A stretch of DNA of 40,582 nt, taken from positions 1-40,582 of the forward strand of contig NZ_QXGK01000022.1 of the NCBI RefSeq assembly GCF_003952945.1, in the 5' to 3' direction. This DNA is from Bifidobacterium samirii. Its GTDB lineage: Bacteria > Actinomycetota > Actinomycetes > Actinomycetales > Bifidobacteriaceae. The notes under the pieces are model-generated. The model was not told the DNA's origin and did not search any database. It saw only the letters and a list, made by a program, of their open reading frames with translations. Positions 25,132 to 34,092 of this stretch are shown here, piece after piece. Made by a program: the position numbers and the translations under genes. Numbering within the stretch: position 1 is the stretch's first letter; every line of letters starts with the position of its first letter.

Positions 25132-25327
25132 GCCTCATTCCGACACCGAGGTGGGCAGAACACACTCATACCCGATCGTTCGGGCCGACCCGGGATGCTT
25201 ATAGAAAGTAGACAGCCGGTGTCCCATCTCCCTCGGACAACCGGATGGGGGCACTCAAAACGCTTTGGCGATAAGCGGGGCAATGGACCTGGACCTCTCC
25301 GACTTCGGAGCACACGACTGAGACGAC

Positions 25328-25359
25328 GAGAGGCCCCGGGCGTATGCCCGGGGCCTCTC
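25328..25359. terminator. Hairpin downstream of the ThrE-family gene
   Basis: Perfect 14-bp stem GAGAGGCCCCGGGC/GCCCGGGGCCTCTC with a 4-nt loop; the flanking GACGA/TCGTC pair extends it after a 2-nt bulge. No clear T-run. Confidence 0.65.
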
Positions 25360-25391
25360 TCGTCACGAGGTCGGATTCCTCACCGCCGCTG

Positions 25392-27362
25392 TCAGATGTC
25401 GTAGCGCCAGGACTTGTCGGTGATGACGCGGGCCATGGCCAGACCGATCGGCAGGCAGATGATCACCATGAACGCGCGGAACGCCCAGTCGAGCGCCAGC
25501 TGCGTGTCGAACTGGCCGAGGTGGAACATCGCCTGATACATGTACAGGCCGGGCACCATGATCACGATCGACGGCACGGTCAGGCAGATGCGCGGATAGT
25601 CGAGATACGGGGGCAGCCAGCCACGGCGCACCGACGAACGCCACGCGGAGGCGAGCAGACCGGCCAGCAGCGCGCCGATGAACGCGCCCGCCTCGGCCGG
25701 CACACCGGCGAAGTCGACCAGCTCAAGACGCAGCGTGTCCGTGAACGCGCCGATCACCGCAGCCGTCAGGCACATGCGCTGCGGCGAGTTGAACAGCACC
25801 GAGAAGCCCCACACGCCGCAGAACGCGGCCACGAACCGCAGCGCGCAGTTGAGCACCGGGTCAAGGCCGAGCGACTCGAAACCGGTCGGGTTGAGGTGCA
25901 CGATGCACGCGACCATCCAGCCGGCGAGCGTGGCCATGAGCACGATGCACATCACGTACGTGACGCGCTGCACGCCCGACGGGAAGTCGATCTTCGCCAT
26001 GTCGAGACCGCCCGTGATGAGTGGGAAGCCGGGGATGACGAACAGCATCGCGCCGATGTACGCGGTGTCGTGCTCGAGCGCCACCGGGTCGAACATGCCG
26101 ATCAGTCGCAGCATGCCGGTGCAGGCGAGCGCCGCGACCGCCACGCACACGAACGTGACGAAGAACTGGTTGAGATGGTGGGCGAACAGCCGGCGGCGCA
26201 GCCAGTGGCCGAGGCCGGCGCCGACGAACGCGCCGACCATGTCGTACACGCCGCCGCCCAGCAGGAACACGAAGGACGCGCAGGCGACCGCCGACGCGAG
26301 GCCGGCGAACGCGGGGGAGTAGAGCGGCTTGCGCCGTTCGATCAGGTCGAGCCGTTCGTGGGCTTCGCGCACGGTGATGCGGTGGCCGCCGTGGTTGGAT
26401 GGCGTACCGGAGGACGGGGTGGTCGATGCGGACGATGCGGCCGAGGCCGGCGCGGGGGATGCGGTACCGGTGGATGCGGATGCCGCGATGCCTGCGCCCG
26501 CGCCCGCGGCGACCGTCTGCATTGAGTCGACGCCGGCCGGATCCGCGGCTGCGGATGCAGCCGCCTTCGCCGCCGCGGCCGCCGGCGCATGATGGTCGAA
26601 ATGCTCGGCGTACGACGCCGGCGGCCGGTGCGTCGCCGCCTTCGTCTTCGGGCTCGCGATCGGCCGGATGCCGATCGACGTGCGTTCCCGTCCGATGGAG
26701 CGCGGGTTCGTCGCGGGCGCGTCCTCGACGGCGGCGCTCGCGGCCGCCCCGGTGCCGTCGCCGGCACCGGCGACACCGGCTCCCTTGCGCCCGGCGTTTT
26801 CGAGCGCTTCGATGGCCTCGACCGCCTCGCGGTCCTTTTCGACGGCGCGCATCACCGAGTGGCGTGCGTCCGGCGAGTCGAGGTGTTCGACGAGTTCTTC
26901 GGAGATCGTGGACTGCGCGTGGTACATGGAGTCCTCGCCGAGGTTCACGTTGAACCAGTCGGCGAAGTGTTCGAGCAGCCAGATGCGTTCGGTGTTGACG
27001 CCCGTGGTGGGCAGGTCCACGACTTCGGTGATGCGGTCTTTGCCGTCGGTGCAGGCGGCTTCGATGTCGGTCAGGTTGACGTCGGCGCGCACGTGCACGC
27101 CGAGCGGGTAGGCGATGCGGTGCATCATCTCGCGTACGCGGAACGATCCGGTGCCGGCGCCCAGGTCGAGCATGCCGACGCGGACGATGACGCTCGCCTT
27201 CGCGGCGATGCCGGCTTCGGCGACCGGCTTGTCCCAGTCGCGTTCGATGTCCTCCATGTCCAGTGGGATGGAGTGGGTGTGGAAGTGCTGGACCGCGACG
27301 GCGCTGCTTTCCTCGCCTTGCGGATGCTGATGGGATTGCCCTTGCTGTTGTTCTCGACTCAC
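25392..27362 (-). CDS. Threonine/serine exporter, ThrE family
   Basis: 656-residue membrane protein with the two-part ThrE architecture: an N-terminal DUF1212 region and a C-terminal DUF3815-type membrane region (about 350-656, roughly ten membrane segments). Known ThrE exports threonine and serine by proton-driven antiport. Odd here: residues about 190-330 are a low-complexity Ala/Ser/Pro/Gly-rich stretch between the cytoplasmic and membrane parts, making the protein longer than the roughly 490-residue Corynebacterium ThrE. The N-terminal 25 residues are His/Gln-rich. The start is GTG with GAGGG just upstream. Divergent from ppc. Confidence 0.85.
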   Translation of the reverse strand: MSREQQQGQSHQHPQGEESSAVAVQHFHTHSIPLDMEDIERDWDKPVAEAGIAAKASVIVRVGMLDLGAGTGSFRVREMMHRIAYPLGVHVRADVNLTDIEAACTDGKDRITEVVDLPTTGVNTERIWLLEHFADWFNVNLGEDSMYHAQSTISEELVEHLDSPDARHSVMRAVEKDREAVEAIEALENAGRKGAGVAGAGDGTGAAASAAVEDAPATNPRSIGRERTSIGIRPIASPKTKAATHRPPASYAEHFDHHAPAAAAAKAAASAAADPAGVDSMQTVAAGAGAGIAASASTGTASPAPASAASSASTTPSSGTPSNHGGHRITVREAHERLDLIERRKPLYSPAFAGLASAVACASFVFLLGGGVYDMVGAFVGAGLGHWLRRRLFAHHLNQFFVTFVCVAVAALACTGMLRLIGMFDPVALEHDTAYIGAMLFVIPGFPLITGGLDMAKIDFPSGVQRVTYVMCIVLMATLAGWMVACIVHLNPTGFESLGLDPVLNCALRFVAAFCGVWGFSVLFNSPQRMCLTAAVIGAFTDTLRLELVDFAGVPAEAGAFIGALLAGLLASAWRSSVRRGWLPPYLDYPRICLTVPSIVIMVPGLYMYQAMFHLGQFDTQLALDWAFRAFMVIICLPIGLAMARVITDKSWRYDI

Positions 27363-27618
27363 GCCCTCTATATCTACTCCGTAGTCCTCCCGGCCCGTCC
27401 GAGCACGGCGGCCGCGGAGGCCCGTTTCGACCCTCGGGCGTTCGCCATGTGACCGATTGCGCCGGTTCGTAACGCAAACGTCGATTGGGCGGGCCTACAA
27501 TGGGGCGCGCAACCGTTGAACCGATGGCTGTGGGCTCGCAACGGCCGGCTAACACAACTGCGGAGGAGCCGCAGATGGCCGGCAGACCGAGCAACCGGGA
27601 GTTCAAAAAGGAGGTCTG

Positions 27619-30375
27619 ATGACATTACCCGATCAGCAGATCACGCCCGCGGACGCCACAATCGTGACGTCGGGACTCGGGACGAAGGGTCCCGAGGAGC
27701 GCGATCTTCCCGCTTCGCTCAAGCACGACATGGACCTGTGCCTGCAGATCCTGCGTGAGGTGCTTGACGAGTTCGACCCGAAGCTGCTCGCCAGCTTCGA
27801 CAAGGTGCTGGGCTATGCAGTCGAAGCCAGCGCCGAACATTTCGAAGGCGCGATGACCGACCCCGATCCGGATCAGGACGGCCTCGCCAAGGCCGTGGAG
27901 ACCATCGACGACATGCAGCTGCATGATGCGCAGCTGCTCGCCCGCGCGTTCGCCACCTACTTCCACCTCGCGAACCTGTGCGAGGAAAACTACCGCGTCT
28001 CCGTGCTGCACCAGCGCGAGGCCGAGGTCGACGACGCCCAGGCGGTCGACCCGGTCAACGAGATGACGTGCGCCTACCATCAGCTCATCAGCGAGATGGG
28101 CCCGGCCAAGGCCCAGGAGCTGCTCGAGCGTCTTGAGTTCCATCCGGTGTTCACCGCCCATCCGACCGAGGCCCGCCGCAAGGCCGTCGAGGGCAAGATC
28201 CGCCGCATCGCGGAGCTGCTCGAGGCGCACAAGCTGCTGGGCGGTTCGGACAAGAAGGAGAACCTGCGCCGTCTCTACAACGAGATCGACGCCCTGTTCC
28301 GCACCTCGCCGATCGCGCTCAAGAAGCCGACCCCGGTCGAGGAGGCCGACACCATCCTCGACATCTTCGACAACACCCTGTTCGAGACCATCCCGGCCGT
28401 CTACCGTCGTTTCGACGACTGGATCCTGGGCGACAAGGCCGGCCTCGTCGAGCCGGTGTGCCCCGCGTTCTTCCATCCGGGCAGCTGGATCGGCTCCGAC
28501 CGCGACGGCAATCCGAACGTCACCGCGAAGGTGAGCCGTCTGGTCGCACGCAAGTTCTCCGATCATGTGATCGGCGCGCTTGAGGAGGCAACGCGCTCCA
28601 TCGGCCGCAATCTGACGATGGAGACCGGCACCACGCCGGCCAGCGCCGAACTGCTCATGCTGTGGAACCGTCAGAAGGAGATGAGCGAGCGTCTGACCGA
28701 CAAGGCCGCGCTGATCTCCGCGCAGGAGACGCACCGCGCCGTCATGCTCGTCATGGCCGACCGTCTGCACTACACGATCGAACGCGACGCGGACCTCATG
28801 TACCGTTCGGCCGACGAGTTCCTCAACGACCTGAAGATCGTGCAGCGTTCGCTGGTCGCCGCCGGCGCGAAGCGTTCCGCCTACGGCCCGCTGCAGGATC
28901 TGATCTGGCAGACCCAGACGTTCGGCTTCCACATGGTCGAGATGGAGTTCCGTCAGCATTCCGTCGTGCATTCGCGCGCGCTGGAGGACATCCGCGAGCA
29001 TGGCCTGCACGGCGAGCGCGGCCCGCTGCAGCCGATGACGCACGAGGTGCTCGACACGTTCCGCGCGCTCGGTTCGATCCAGAAGCGCAACGGTCTGAAG
29101 GCCGCCCGCCGCTACATCATCTCGTTCACCAAGTCGGCGCAGAACGTGCGCGACGTGTACGAGCTGAACCGTCTCGCGTTCGCGCATCCGCAGGACGTGC
29201 CGGTCATCGACGTGATCCCGCTGTTCGAGCAGCTGGAGGATCTGGAGAACTCGGTCGACGTGCTCGAGGAGATCATCAAGATCCCGGAGGTGCAGAACCG
29301 TCTCAAGGCCACGCACGGCAAGATGGAGGTCATGCTCGGCTACTCCGATTCGTCGAAGGACGCCGGCCCGACCACCGCCACGCTCGCCCTGCACTCCGCC
29401 GAGCAGCGCATCGTCGCCTGGGCCGAGAAGCATGCGATCGACCTGACCCTGTTCCATGGCCGCGGCGGCGCCGTCGGTCGTGGCGGCGGCCCGGCCAACC
29501 GTGCGGTGCTCGCCCAGCCGAAGGGCTCCGTCAACTGCCGTTTCAAGCTCACCGAGCAGGGCGAGGTCATCTTCGCCCGCTACGGCAACCCGGTGCTGGC
29601 CGTGCGCCACGTCGAATCCGTGGCCGCCGCGACGCTGCTCCAGTCCGCTCCGAGCGTCGAGAAGACGAACACGGAGATGACGGAGAAGTACGCGGACATG
29701 ACCGCCAAGCTCGACGAGGCCGCGCACAACCGCTTCCTCGACCTGCTCAACACGCCTGATTTCGCGCCGTGGTTCTCGATCGTCACGCCGCTGACCGAGG
29801 TCGGCCTGCTGCCGATCGGCTCCCGTCCGGCCAAGCGTGGTCTGGGCGCCAAGTCGCTCGACGACCTGCGTACGATCCCGTGGGTGTTCGCCTGGGCCCA
29901 GGCGCGCATCAACCTGGCCGCATGGTACGGCCTGGGCAGCGCGTGCGAGCAGTTCGGCGACCTGGAGACGCTGCGCAAGGCGTATCAGGAGTGGCCGCTG
30001 TTCTCGACGTTCATCGACAACATCGAGATGTCGCTCGCCAAGACCGACGAGCGCATCGCCCGCATGTACCTGTCGCTGGGCGACGACGAGGAGCTGTCCG
30101 CGAAGGTCCTCGACGAGATGGAGCTGACCACCAAGTGGGTGCTGCGCATCGTCGGCGACGAATGGCCGCTGCAGCACCGTCACGTGCTCGGCCAGGCGAT
30201 TCGCATCCGCTCCCCGTATGTGGACGCGCTGTCGGTCACGCAGTTCCTCGCGCTGCGTTCGCTGCGTAAGAAGGTGGACAAGGAGGAGCTCAGCCAGAGC
30301 CAGCAGGCCGAGTTCATCTACCTGATCCTGTGCACCGTTTCGGGCGTCGCCGCCGGCCTGCAGAACACGGGCTGA
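27619..30375 (+). CDS. ppc: Phosphoenolpyruvate carboxylase
   Basis: Cytoplasmic anaplerotic enzyme fixing bicarbonate onto PEP to give oxaloacetate, 918 residues, full length. Seen: catalytic His181 in VFTAHPTEARRKA, YSDSSKDAG, the FHGRGGAVGRGGGP signature, and the invariant C-terminal end GVAAGLQNTG. The start has a near-ideal AAGGAGGT 7 nt upstream, and codon use is strongly biased, suggesting high expression. Carbonic anhydrase at 33.3 kb could supply its bicarbonate. Followed by a strong terminator. Confidence 0.97.
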   Translation: MTLPDQQITPADATIVTSGLGTKGPEERDLPASLKHDMDLCLQILREVLDEFDPKLLASFDKVLGYAVEASAEHFEGAMTDPDPDQDGLAKAVETIDDMQLHDAQLLARAFATYFHLANLCEENYRVSVLHQREAEVDDAQAVDPVNEMTCAYHQLISEMGPAKAQELLERLEFHPVFTAHPTEARRKAVEGKIRRIAELLEAHKLLGGSDKKENLRRLYNEIDALFRTSPIALKKPTPVEEADTILDIFDNTLFETIPAVYRRFDDWILGDKAGLVEPVCPAFFHPGSWIGSDRDGNPNVTAKVSRLVARKFSDHVIGALEEATRSIGRNLTMETGTTPASAELLMLWNRQKEMSERLTDKAALISAQETHRAVMLVMADRLHYTIERDADLMYRSADEFLNDLKIVQRSLVAAGAKRSAYGPLQDLIWQTQTFGFHMVEMEFRQHSVVHSRALEDIREHGLHGERGPLQPMTHEVLDTFRALGSIQKRNGLKAARRYIISFTKSAQNVRDVYELNRLAFAHPQDVPVIDVIPLFEQLEDLENSVDVLEEIIKIPEVQNRLKATHGKMEVMLGYSDSSKDAGPTTATLALHSAEQRIVAWAEKHAIDLTLFHGRGGAVGRGGGPANRAVLAQPKGSVNCRFKLTEQGEVIFARYGNPVLAVRHVESVAAATLLQSAPSVEKTNTEMTEKYADMTAKLDEAAHNRFLDLLNTPDFAPWFSIVTPLTEVGLLPIGSRPAKRGLGAKSLDDLRTIPWVFAWAQARINLAAWYGLGSACEQFGDLETLRKAYQEWPLFSTFIDNIEMSLAKTDERIARMYLSLGDDEELSAKVLDEMELTTKWVLRIVGDEWPLQHRHVLGQAIRIRSPYVDALSVTQFLALRSLRKKVDKEELSQSQQAEFIYLILCTVSGVAAGLQNTG

Positions 30376-30450
30376 TCCGCGGTATCGCCGTATGACGGCG
30401 GCGCGTCGGCCGCGGACCTTCCGTCCCGCCGATCGCGCCGCCGTCCGGCC

Positions 30451-30475
30451 GATGACCGATGACCGATGACCGATG
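30451..30475. repeat. GATGACC tandem repeat (7 bp, 3 units plus a partial)
   Basis: Three exact heptamers and a partial fourth in the gap between ppc and its terminator. Likely slippage-prone; no function evident. Confidence 0.9.
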
Positions 30476-30484
30476 GCATCGCAT

Positions 30485-30523
30485 AAGGGCGGGGTGCGTA
30501 CGTCACGTACGCGCCCCGCCCTT
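30485..30523 (+). terminator. ppc terminator
   Basis: 17-bp stem with one wobble (30485-30501 with 30507-30523), 5-nt loop, ending in CCTTTCGTCTG. Confidence 0.8.
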
Positions 30524-30550
30524 TCGTCTGTCCGGCCGGCCGATTCCGCC

Positions 30551-30590
30551 CGTTTATATTCTTTTATATTCTTTTAGATTCTTTTAGATT
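30551..30590. repeat. CTTTTA(T/G)ATT tandem repeat (10 bp, 4 units)
   Basis: Four 10-bp units, very AT-rich for this genome. The first two carry TATATT and the last two TAGATT. It lies between the terminators of ppc and the reductase gene. Confidence 0.9.
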
Positions 30591-30616
30591 CCGATGATTT
30601 CAGACTGCTGATGAAA

Positions 30617-30657
30617 AATGCTGAGGCCATGCATGCGATATGCACAGCCTCAGCATT
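30617..30657 (-). terminator. Intrinsic terminator of the ahpC/reductase operon
   Basis: Perfect 11-bp stem AATGCTGAGGC/GCCTCAGCATT with an inner TGCAT/ATGCA pair, followed on the minus strand by TTTTTCATC. Confidence 0.85.
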
Positions 30658-30686
30658 AGCACTCCCCGCAAGCAAGTCCAGTCACG

Positions 30687-32456
30687 TCAGGCGCCGAGGA
30701 GCGTGAGCATCTGGGGGATGCTCTTGCGGCCGAATTCGACCTGACGCGTGCCGTCGGACTTCGTGACCACGATGCACGGCACGCTCATCGCACCGTAGCG
30801 GTCCTTGAGTTCCGGGAAGTGCGACACGTCGTACGCTTCGGCCCGCACGCGCGGGTTCAGCGACGCGATGCGCTGCGCGGAGAGCACCGTCTCCGGGCAC
30901 ATCGTGCATGTCAGCGAGACGAGGATCATGATGTCCGTCGGCTCGTCGATCGCCATGATGCGCGCACGCAGGTCGTCGTCCAGCGGCTGGCCGGGGCCGG
31001 CCGCGTTGTACAGGCCCAGCACGAACGAGTTGAACTCGTGGCCCGAGGGGACGCCGTGGAACGCGAGACCGGTCGGCTCGCCGTCCACCAGCACGCGCGC
31101 GCACGGGCGGGCCGTCGGCAGTGCGTCGTCCACGTCGAACACGGCACGGCCGGCGTCGTCCTTCGCATAGTCCGCCGCGGCGGTGCCGTCGGCGAGCGTC
31201 ACCGTCAGCTTGCCGTCGGACAGCGCGGCCATCGTCTCGACGAAGCCGCGCAGCTCCGCCGACAGCGGCGTATCGTCCAGGTCGAGCGCGATCGCGGCCG
31301 GCTTGGCCATGCGGCCGAACACGACCTTGAGCTGCTGCTTGACCGCGTCGGAGAACAGTTCGCCCGGCTTGCGCGCGGCCGCGGCCGCGTCGGCGCTGCG
31401 CTTGACGGGCGCGGGGGAGGGCGTCGTGCCGGCGGCCTGCGCCGACGCGGCGGCCTGCGACGCCTGCTCGTACGCCGACCTGGTCGGCCGCGGCGGTGTC
31501 ATGCCGGTCTTCTCGCTCATCGTCTTCGCGTAGCGTTCGAGTTCGACCGCGGCGATCGCGCCGTCGGCGGTGGCGGTGACCACCTGCCGCAGGTTCTTCA
31601 CGCGCAGGTCGCCCGCAGCGTACACGCCCGGCACCGACGTCTCCAGATAGCCATGCGTCACCACGTAGCCCTGCTCGTCGAGTTCGACGACGCCCTTCAC
31701 CAGGTCGGTCGCCGGCACGTATCCGGCGAACACGAACACGCCGAACGTCCCCTCGTCGGCCGGCTTCCACACGCTCGTCTCGCCGGTCTCCACGTCGCGC
31801 AGCGTCGCCTCGCGCAGGCCGCCCTGACCGGCGGTCACGCCGTCGAGGACGGTCCGGTAGCGCACGTCGATCTTCGGATTCGACTTCGCTTCGGCGGCGA
31901 CGGACGCGTCGCACGTGAAGTCCTCCTCGCGCACGAGGATCGTGACCTTGCTCGCGTACTTCGTGAGGAACACGCTCTCCTCGGCCGCGGCGAACCCGCC
32001 GCCGACGACCAGCACCTCGCGTCCGGCGAAGAACTCGCCGTCGCAGGTGGCGCAGTAGGCGACGCCGCGGCCCGCATACTCGGCCTCGCCGGCGAAGCCC
32101 AGCTTGCGCGGAGACGCGCCGGTGGCGATGAGGATGCCGAAGGTCCGCAGGTCGCCGCGCGTGGTGTGCACGGTCTTCACGTCGCCGTCCACGTCGAGGC
32201 CGGTCGCCTCGGCGGACAGGAACTCGGCGCCGAAGTCCTTCGCCTGCCGGCGCATCGTCTCGGTGAGGGCGCGGCCCGTCGTGCGGCCGACGCCCGGATA
32301 GTTGACGACCTCGTTCGTGATGGTGATCTGCCCGCCGAAATCGTCCTTTTCGAGGACGAGGACGCGGTAGCGGGCACGCGCCAGGTAGAGGCCGGCGGTC
32401 AGTCCCGCCGGGCCTCCGCCGATCACGACGACGTCATACAGATCGTTGTTGTCCAC
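30687..32456 (-). CDS. trxB: AhpF-like peroxiredoxin reductase with permuted domains
   Basis: 589-residue flavoprotein that should pass electrons from NAD(P)H to the adjacent AhpC. Residues 1-315 are a thioredoxin-reductase module: FAD motif GGGPAG (13-18), redox pair Cys135/Cys138 in CATC, nucleotide site GGGFAAAEE (152-160), and a second FAD motif ending in AGD. The NADPH-type HRR signature is replaced by VREEDF, hinting at NADH as in AhpF. An Ala-rich linker (about 325-365) leads to residues 366-589, which match the N-terminal double-thioredoxin-fold domain of AhpF, including SGHEFNSFVLGL and the redox pair Cys517/Cys520 in CTMC. AhpF has that domain at its N-terminus, so the order is swapped here. 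It lies 12 nt after ahpC. Confidence 0.9.
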   Translation of the reverse strand: MDNNDLYDVVVIGGGPAGLTAGLYLARARYRVLVLEKDDFGGQITITNEVVNYPGVGRTTGRALTETMRRQAKDFGAEFLSAEATGLDVDGDVKTVHTTRGDLRTFGILIATGASPRKLGFAGEAEYAGRGVAYCATCDGEFFAGREVLVVGGGFAAAEESVFLTKYASKVTILVREEDFTCDASVAAEAKSNPKIDVRYRTVLDGVTAGQGGLREATLRDVETGETSVWKPADEGTFGVFVFAGYVPATDLVKGVVELDEQGYVVTHGYLETSVPGVYAAGDLRVKNLRQVVTATADGAIAAVELERYAKTMSEKTGMTPPRPTRSAYEQASQAAASAQAAGTTPSPAPVKRSADAAAAARKPGELFSDAVKQQLKVVFGRMAKPAAIALDLDDTPLSAELRGFVETMAALSDGKLTVTLADGTAAADYAKDDAGRAVFDVDDALPTARPCARVLVDGEPTGLAFHGVPSGHEFNSFVLGLYNAAGPGQPLDDDLRARIMAIDEPTDIMILVSLTCTMCPETVLSAQRIASLNPRVRAEAYDVSHFPELKDRYGAMSVPCIVVTKSDGTRQVEFGRKSIPQMLTLLGA

Positions 32457-32468
32457 GATCGCCGCCGA

Positions 32469-33032
32469 TCAGAGCATGCCGACGAGGTCGAGGCTCGGCT
32501 CGATGGTCTCCTCGCCGGGCGTCCACTTGGCCGGGCACACCTGGTCGCCGTGCTCGTAGACGAACTGCGACGCCTGCACGCGGCGCAGCAGCTCCTCGGC
32601 GTTGCGGCCCACGTTGGACGAGATGACCTCGTAGGCCACGACCTTGCCCTCCGGGTTGATGATGAAGTCGCCGCGCTCGGCCAGACCGTCGGCCTCGCTG
32701 TACGTGTCGAGGTCGCGGGCGAGCAGCGCGGTCGGATCGGCCAGCATCGGATACTCGATCTTGGCGATCTTCTCGTTGGCGTCATGCCACGCCTTGTGCA
32801 CGAAATGCGTGTCGCAGGACACGGAGTAGATCTCGCAGCCGATCTCCTTGAACTTCGCGTAGTTGTCGGCCAGATCCTCGAGCTCGGTCGGGCACACGAA
32901 GGTGAAGTCGGCGGGGTAGAAGAAGAACAGGGACCAATGGCCGAGCACGTCGTCCTTGGTCACCTCGCGGAATTCGTTGTTCTGGAAGGCCTGCACCTTG
33001 AAATCGGTGAGTTCGTGCTGCAGAAGGGTCAT
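32469..33032 (-). CDS. ahpC: Alkyl hydroperoxide reductase subunit C (peroxiredoxin)
   Basis: Typical 2-Cys peroxiredoxin of 187 residues, exactly the E. coli AhpC length. It reduces hydrogen peroxide and organic peroxides. Peroxidatic Cys47 lies in DFTFVCPTE and resolving Cys166 in HGDQVCPAKW. RBS AAAGGA lies about 8 nt before the ATG. First gene of a two-gene operon; the 12-nt gap to the reductase implies co-translation. This is a key oxygen defence in a catalase-poor anaerobe (inference from family and context). No OxyR-type site was identified. Confidence 0.96.
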   Translation of the reverse strand: MTLLQHELTDFKVQAFQNNEFREVTKDDVLGHWSLFFFYPADFTFVCPTELEDLADNYAKFKEIGCEIYSVSCDTHFVHKAWHDANEKIAKIEYPMLADPTALLARDLDTYSEADGLAERGDFIINPEGKVVAYEVISSNVGRNAEELLRRVQASQFVYEHGDQVCPAKWTPGEETIEPSLDLVGML

Positions 33033-33278
33033 GATGGTTCCTTTCGATGATGGCGCCGATGGTTTCGGCCGCCGATTCCAGCATATCCGTTCCGCACCGC
33101 GCCGCGCCCGGACCACGCCGACGGCTGATTCCGTCGCCGGTCCGGCGGGGCGGCGTGCTACCCGGAGGCGTGCGCCGGCGGTCGCCGACGATCGTCCGTC
33201 ATCGGCGACGATATCCGAAGGAACGTCCGCCATGTAAGATGACAGATGGAACCTACGATCGGACAAGGGAGTGGAATC

Positions 33279-34019
33279 ATGACGGACGATCAGTTCGACG
33301 GCAACGCATGCGACGGCGCGCACGACGGCTACGACGCGGCAGGCGCGCAGGAATCCCACGAATCGACCGCGAACGCGACGTGGAGCCGCATGCTCGCCGG
33401 CAACCGTCGCTTCGCCGAAGGCAAGGCGGAGCATCCGTGGCAGGACCCGCAGACCCGCGAATCGCTGATCGACCGGCAGAACCCCGACGCGGCCGTGCTC
33501 TCGTGCGCCGACTCGCGCGTCTCGCCCGAAATCGTGTTCGACGCCGGTCTGGGCGACCTGTTCACGATCCGCACCGCCGGCCAGATCGTCGACGACGCGG
33601 TCATCGCCTCGCTCGAATACGCGGTCGACAAGCTGCACGTCAGCCTCATCGCCGTCATGGGCCACGAATCGTGCGCCGCGATCGACCTGGGCGCGCGCGA
33701 ACTCGACGCGATGATCGCCGCCGCGACCGACGACGCCGACTGCTCGATCGAAGCCGCCGACCAGATGGCCGACCTCGACGAGCGCATCGCCGCCTCCGAT
33801 TCGATCATCCTGCGCGAGGCCGGCATGTCCGTGTGGCAGGCGCGCGAGGCCGAACTCGACGACCACGCCGACTTCGAACGCGTACACATCGCCCGCACGA
33901 TCGAGGAGATCGTCATGCGCTCCGAAGTCATCCAGGACGCGCTCGCGCACGACCGGCTCATGATCGTCGGCGCCCGCTACCAGCTCGAATCCGGCAAGGT
34001 CGAAGTCCTCAGCTTCTGA
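33279..34019 (+). CDS. Beta-class carbonic anhydrase
   Basis: Zinc enzyme interconverting CO2 and bicarbonate, 246 residues. Zinc ligands Cys76, His129 and Cys132 and the Asp78-Arg80 dyad (SCADSRV ... GHESC) are all present, so it should be active. The first 30 residues are an acidic, low-complexity head. The ATG at 33279 is preferred because GGGAG lies about 8 nt upstream; an in-frame ATG at 33246 has no RBS. A TAAGAT -10-like box lies at 33235-33240. Bicarbonate for PEP carboxylase and fatty-acid synthesis is the likely use. Convergent with the AAA ATPase gene. Confidence 0.93.
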   Translation: MTDDQFDGNACDGAHDGYDAAGAQESHESTANATWSRMLAGNRRFAEGKAEHPWQDPQTRESLIDRQNPDAAVLSCADSRVSPEIVFDAGLGDLFTIRTAGQIVDDAVIASLEYAVDKLHVSLIAVMGHESCAAIDLGARELDAMIAAATDDADCSIEAADQMADLDERIAASDSIILREAGMSVWQAREAELDDHADFERVHIARTIEEIVMRSEVIQDALAHDRLMIVGARYQLESGKVEVLSF

Positions 34020-34054
34020 CGTTTGCCGTCACTTCGTACGGCGCAACGTACGGC

Positions 34055-34092
34055 GTGACCGCGCGTGATCGCACACCGTCACGCGCGGTCAC
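34055..34092. terminator. Shared convergent terminator overlapping a stop codon
   Basis: Perfect 14-bp stem GTGACCGCGCGTGA/TCACGCGCGGTCAC, 10-nt loop. The last codons and the stop of the minus-strand ATPase gene lie inside one arm. Confidence 0.8.

Noticed and set aside
27625-30183. Long minus-strand open frame opposite ppc
   Set aside because: Antisense of a strongly biased gene; the PEP carboxylase signatures on the plus strand are unambiguous.
30819-33050. Long plus-strand open frame opposite the reductase and ahpC
   Set aside because: Spans two well-supported minus-strand genes and has no domain of its own.
33246-33278. Earlier ATG for carbonic anhydrase
   Set aside because: No ribosome binding site; GGGAG is correctly spaced only for the ATG at 33279.
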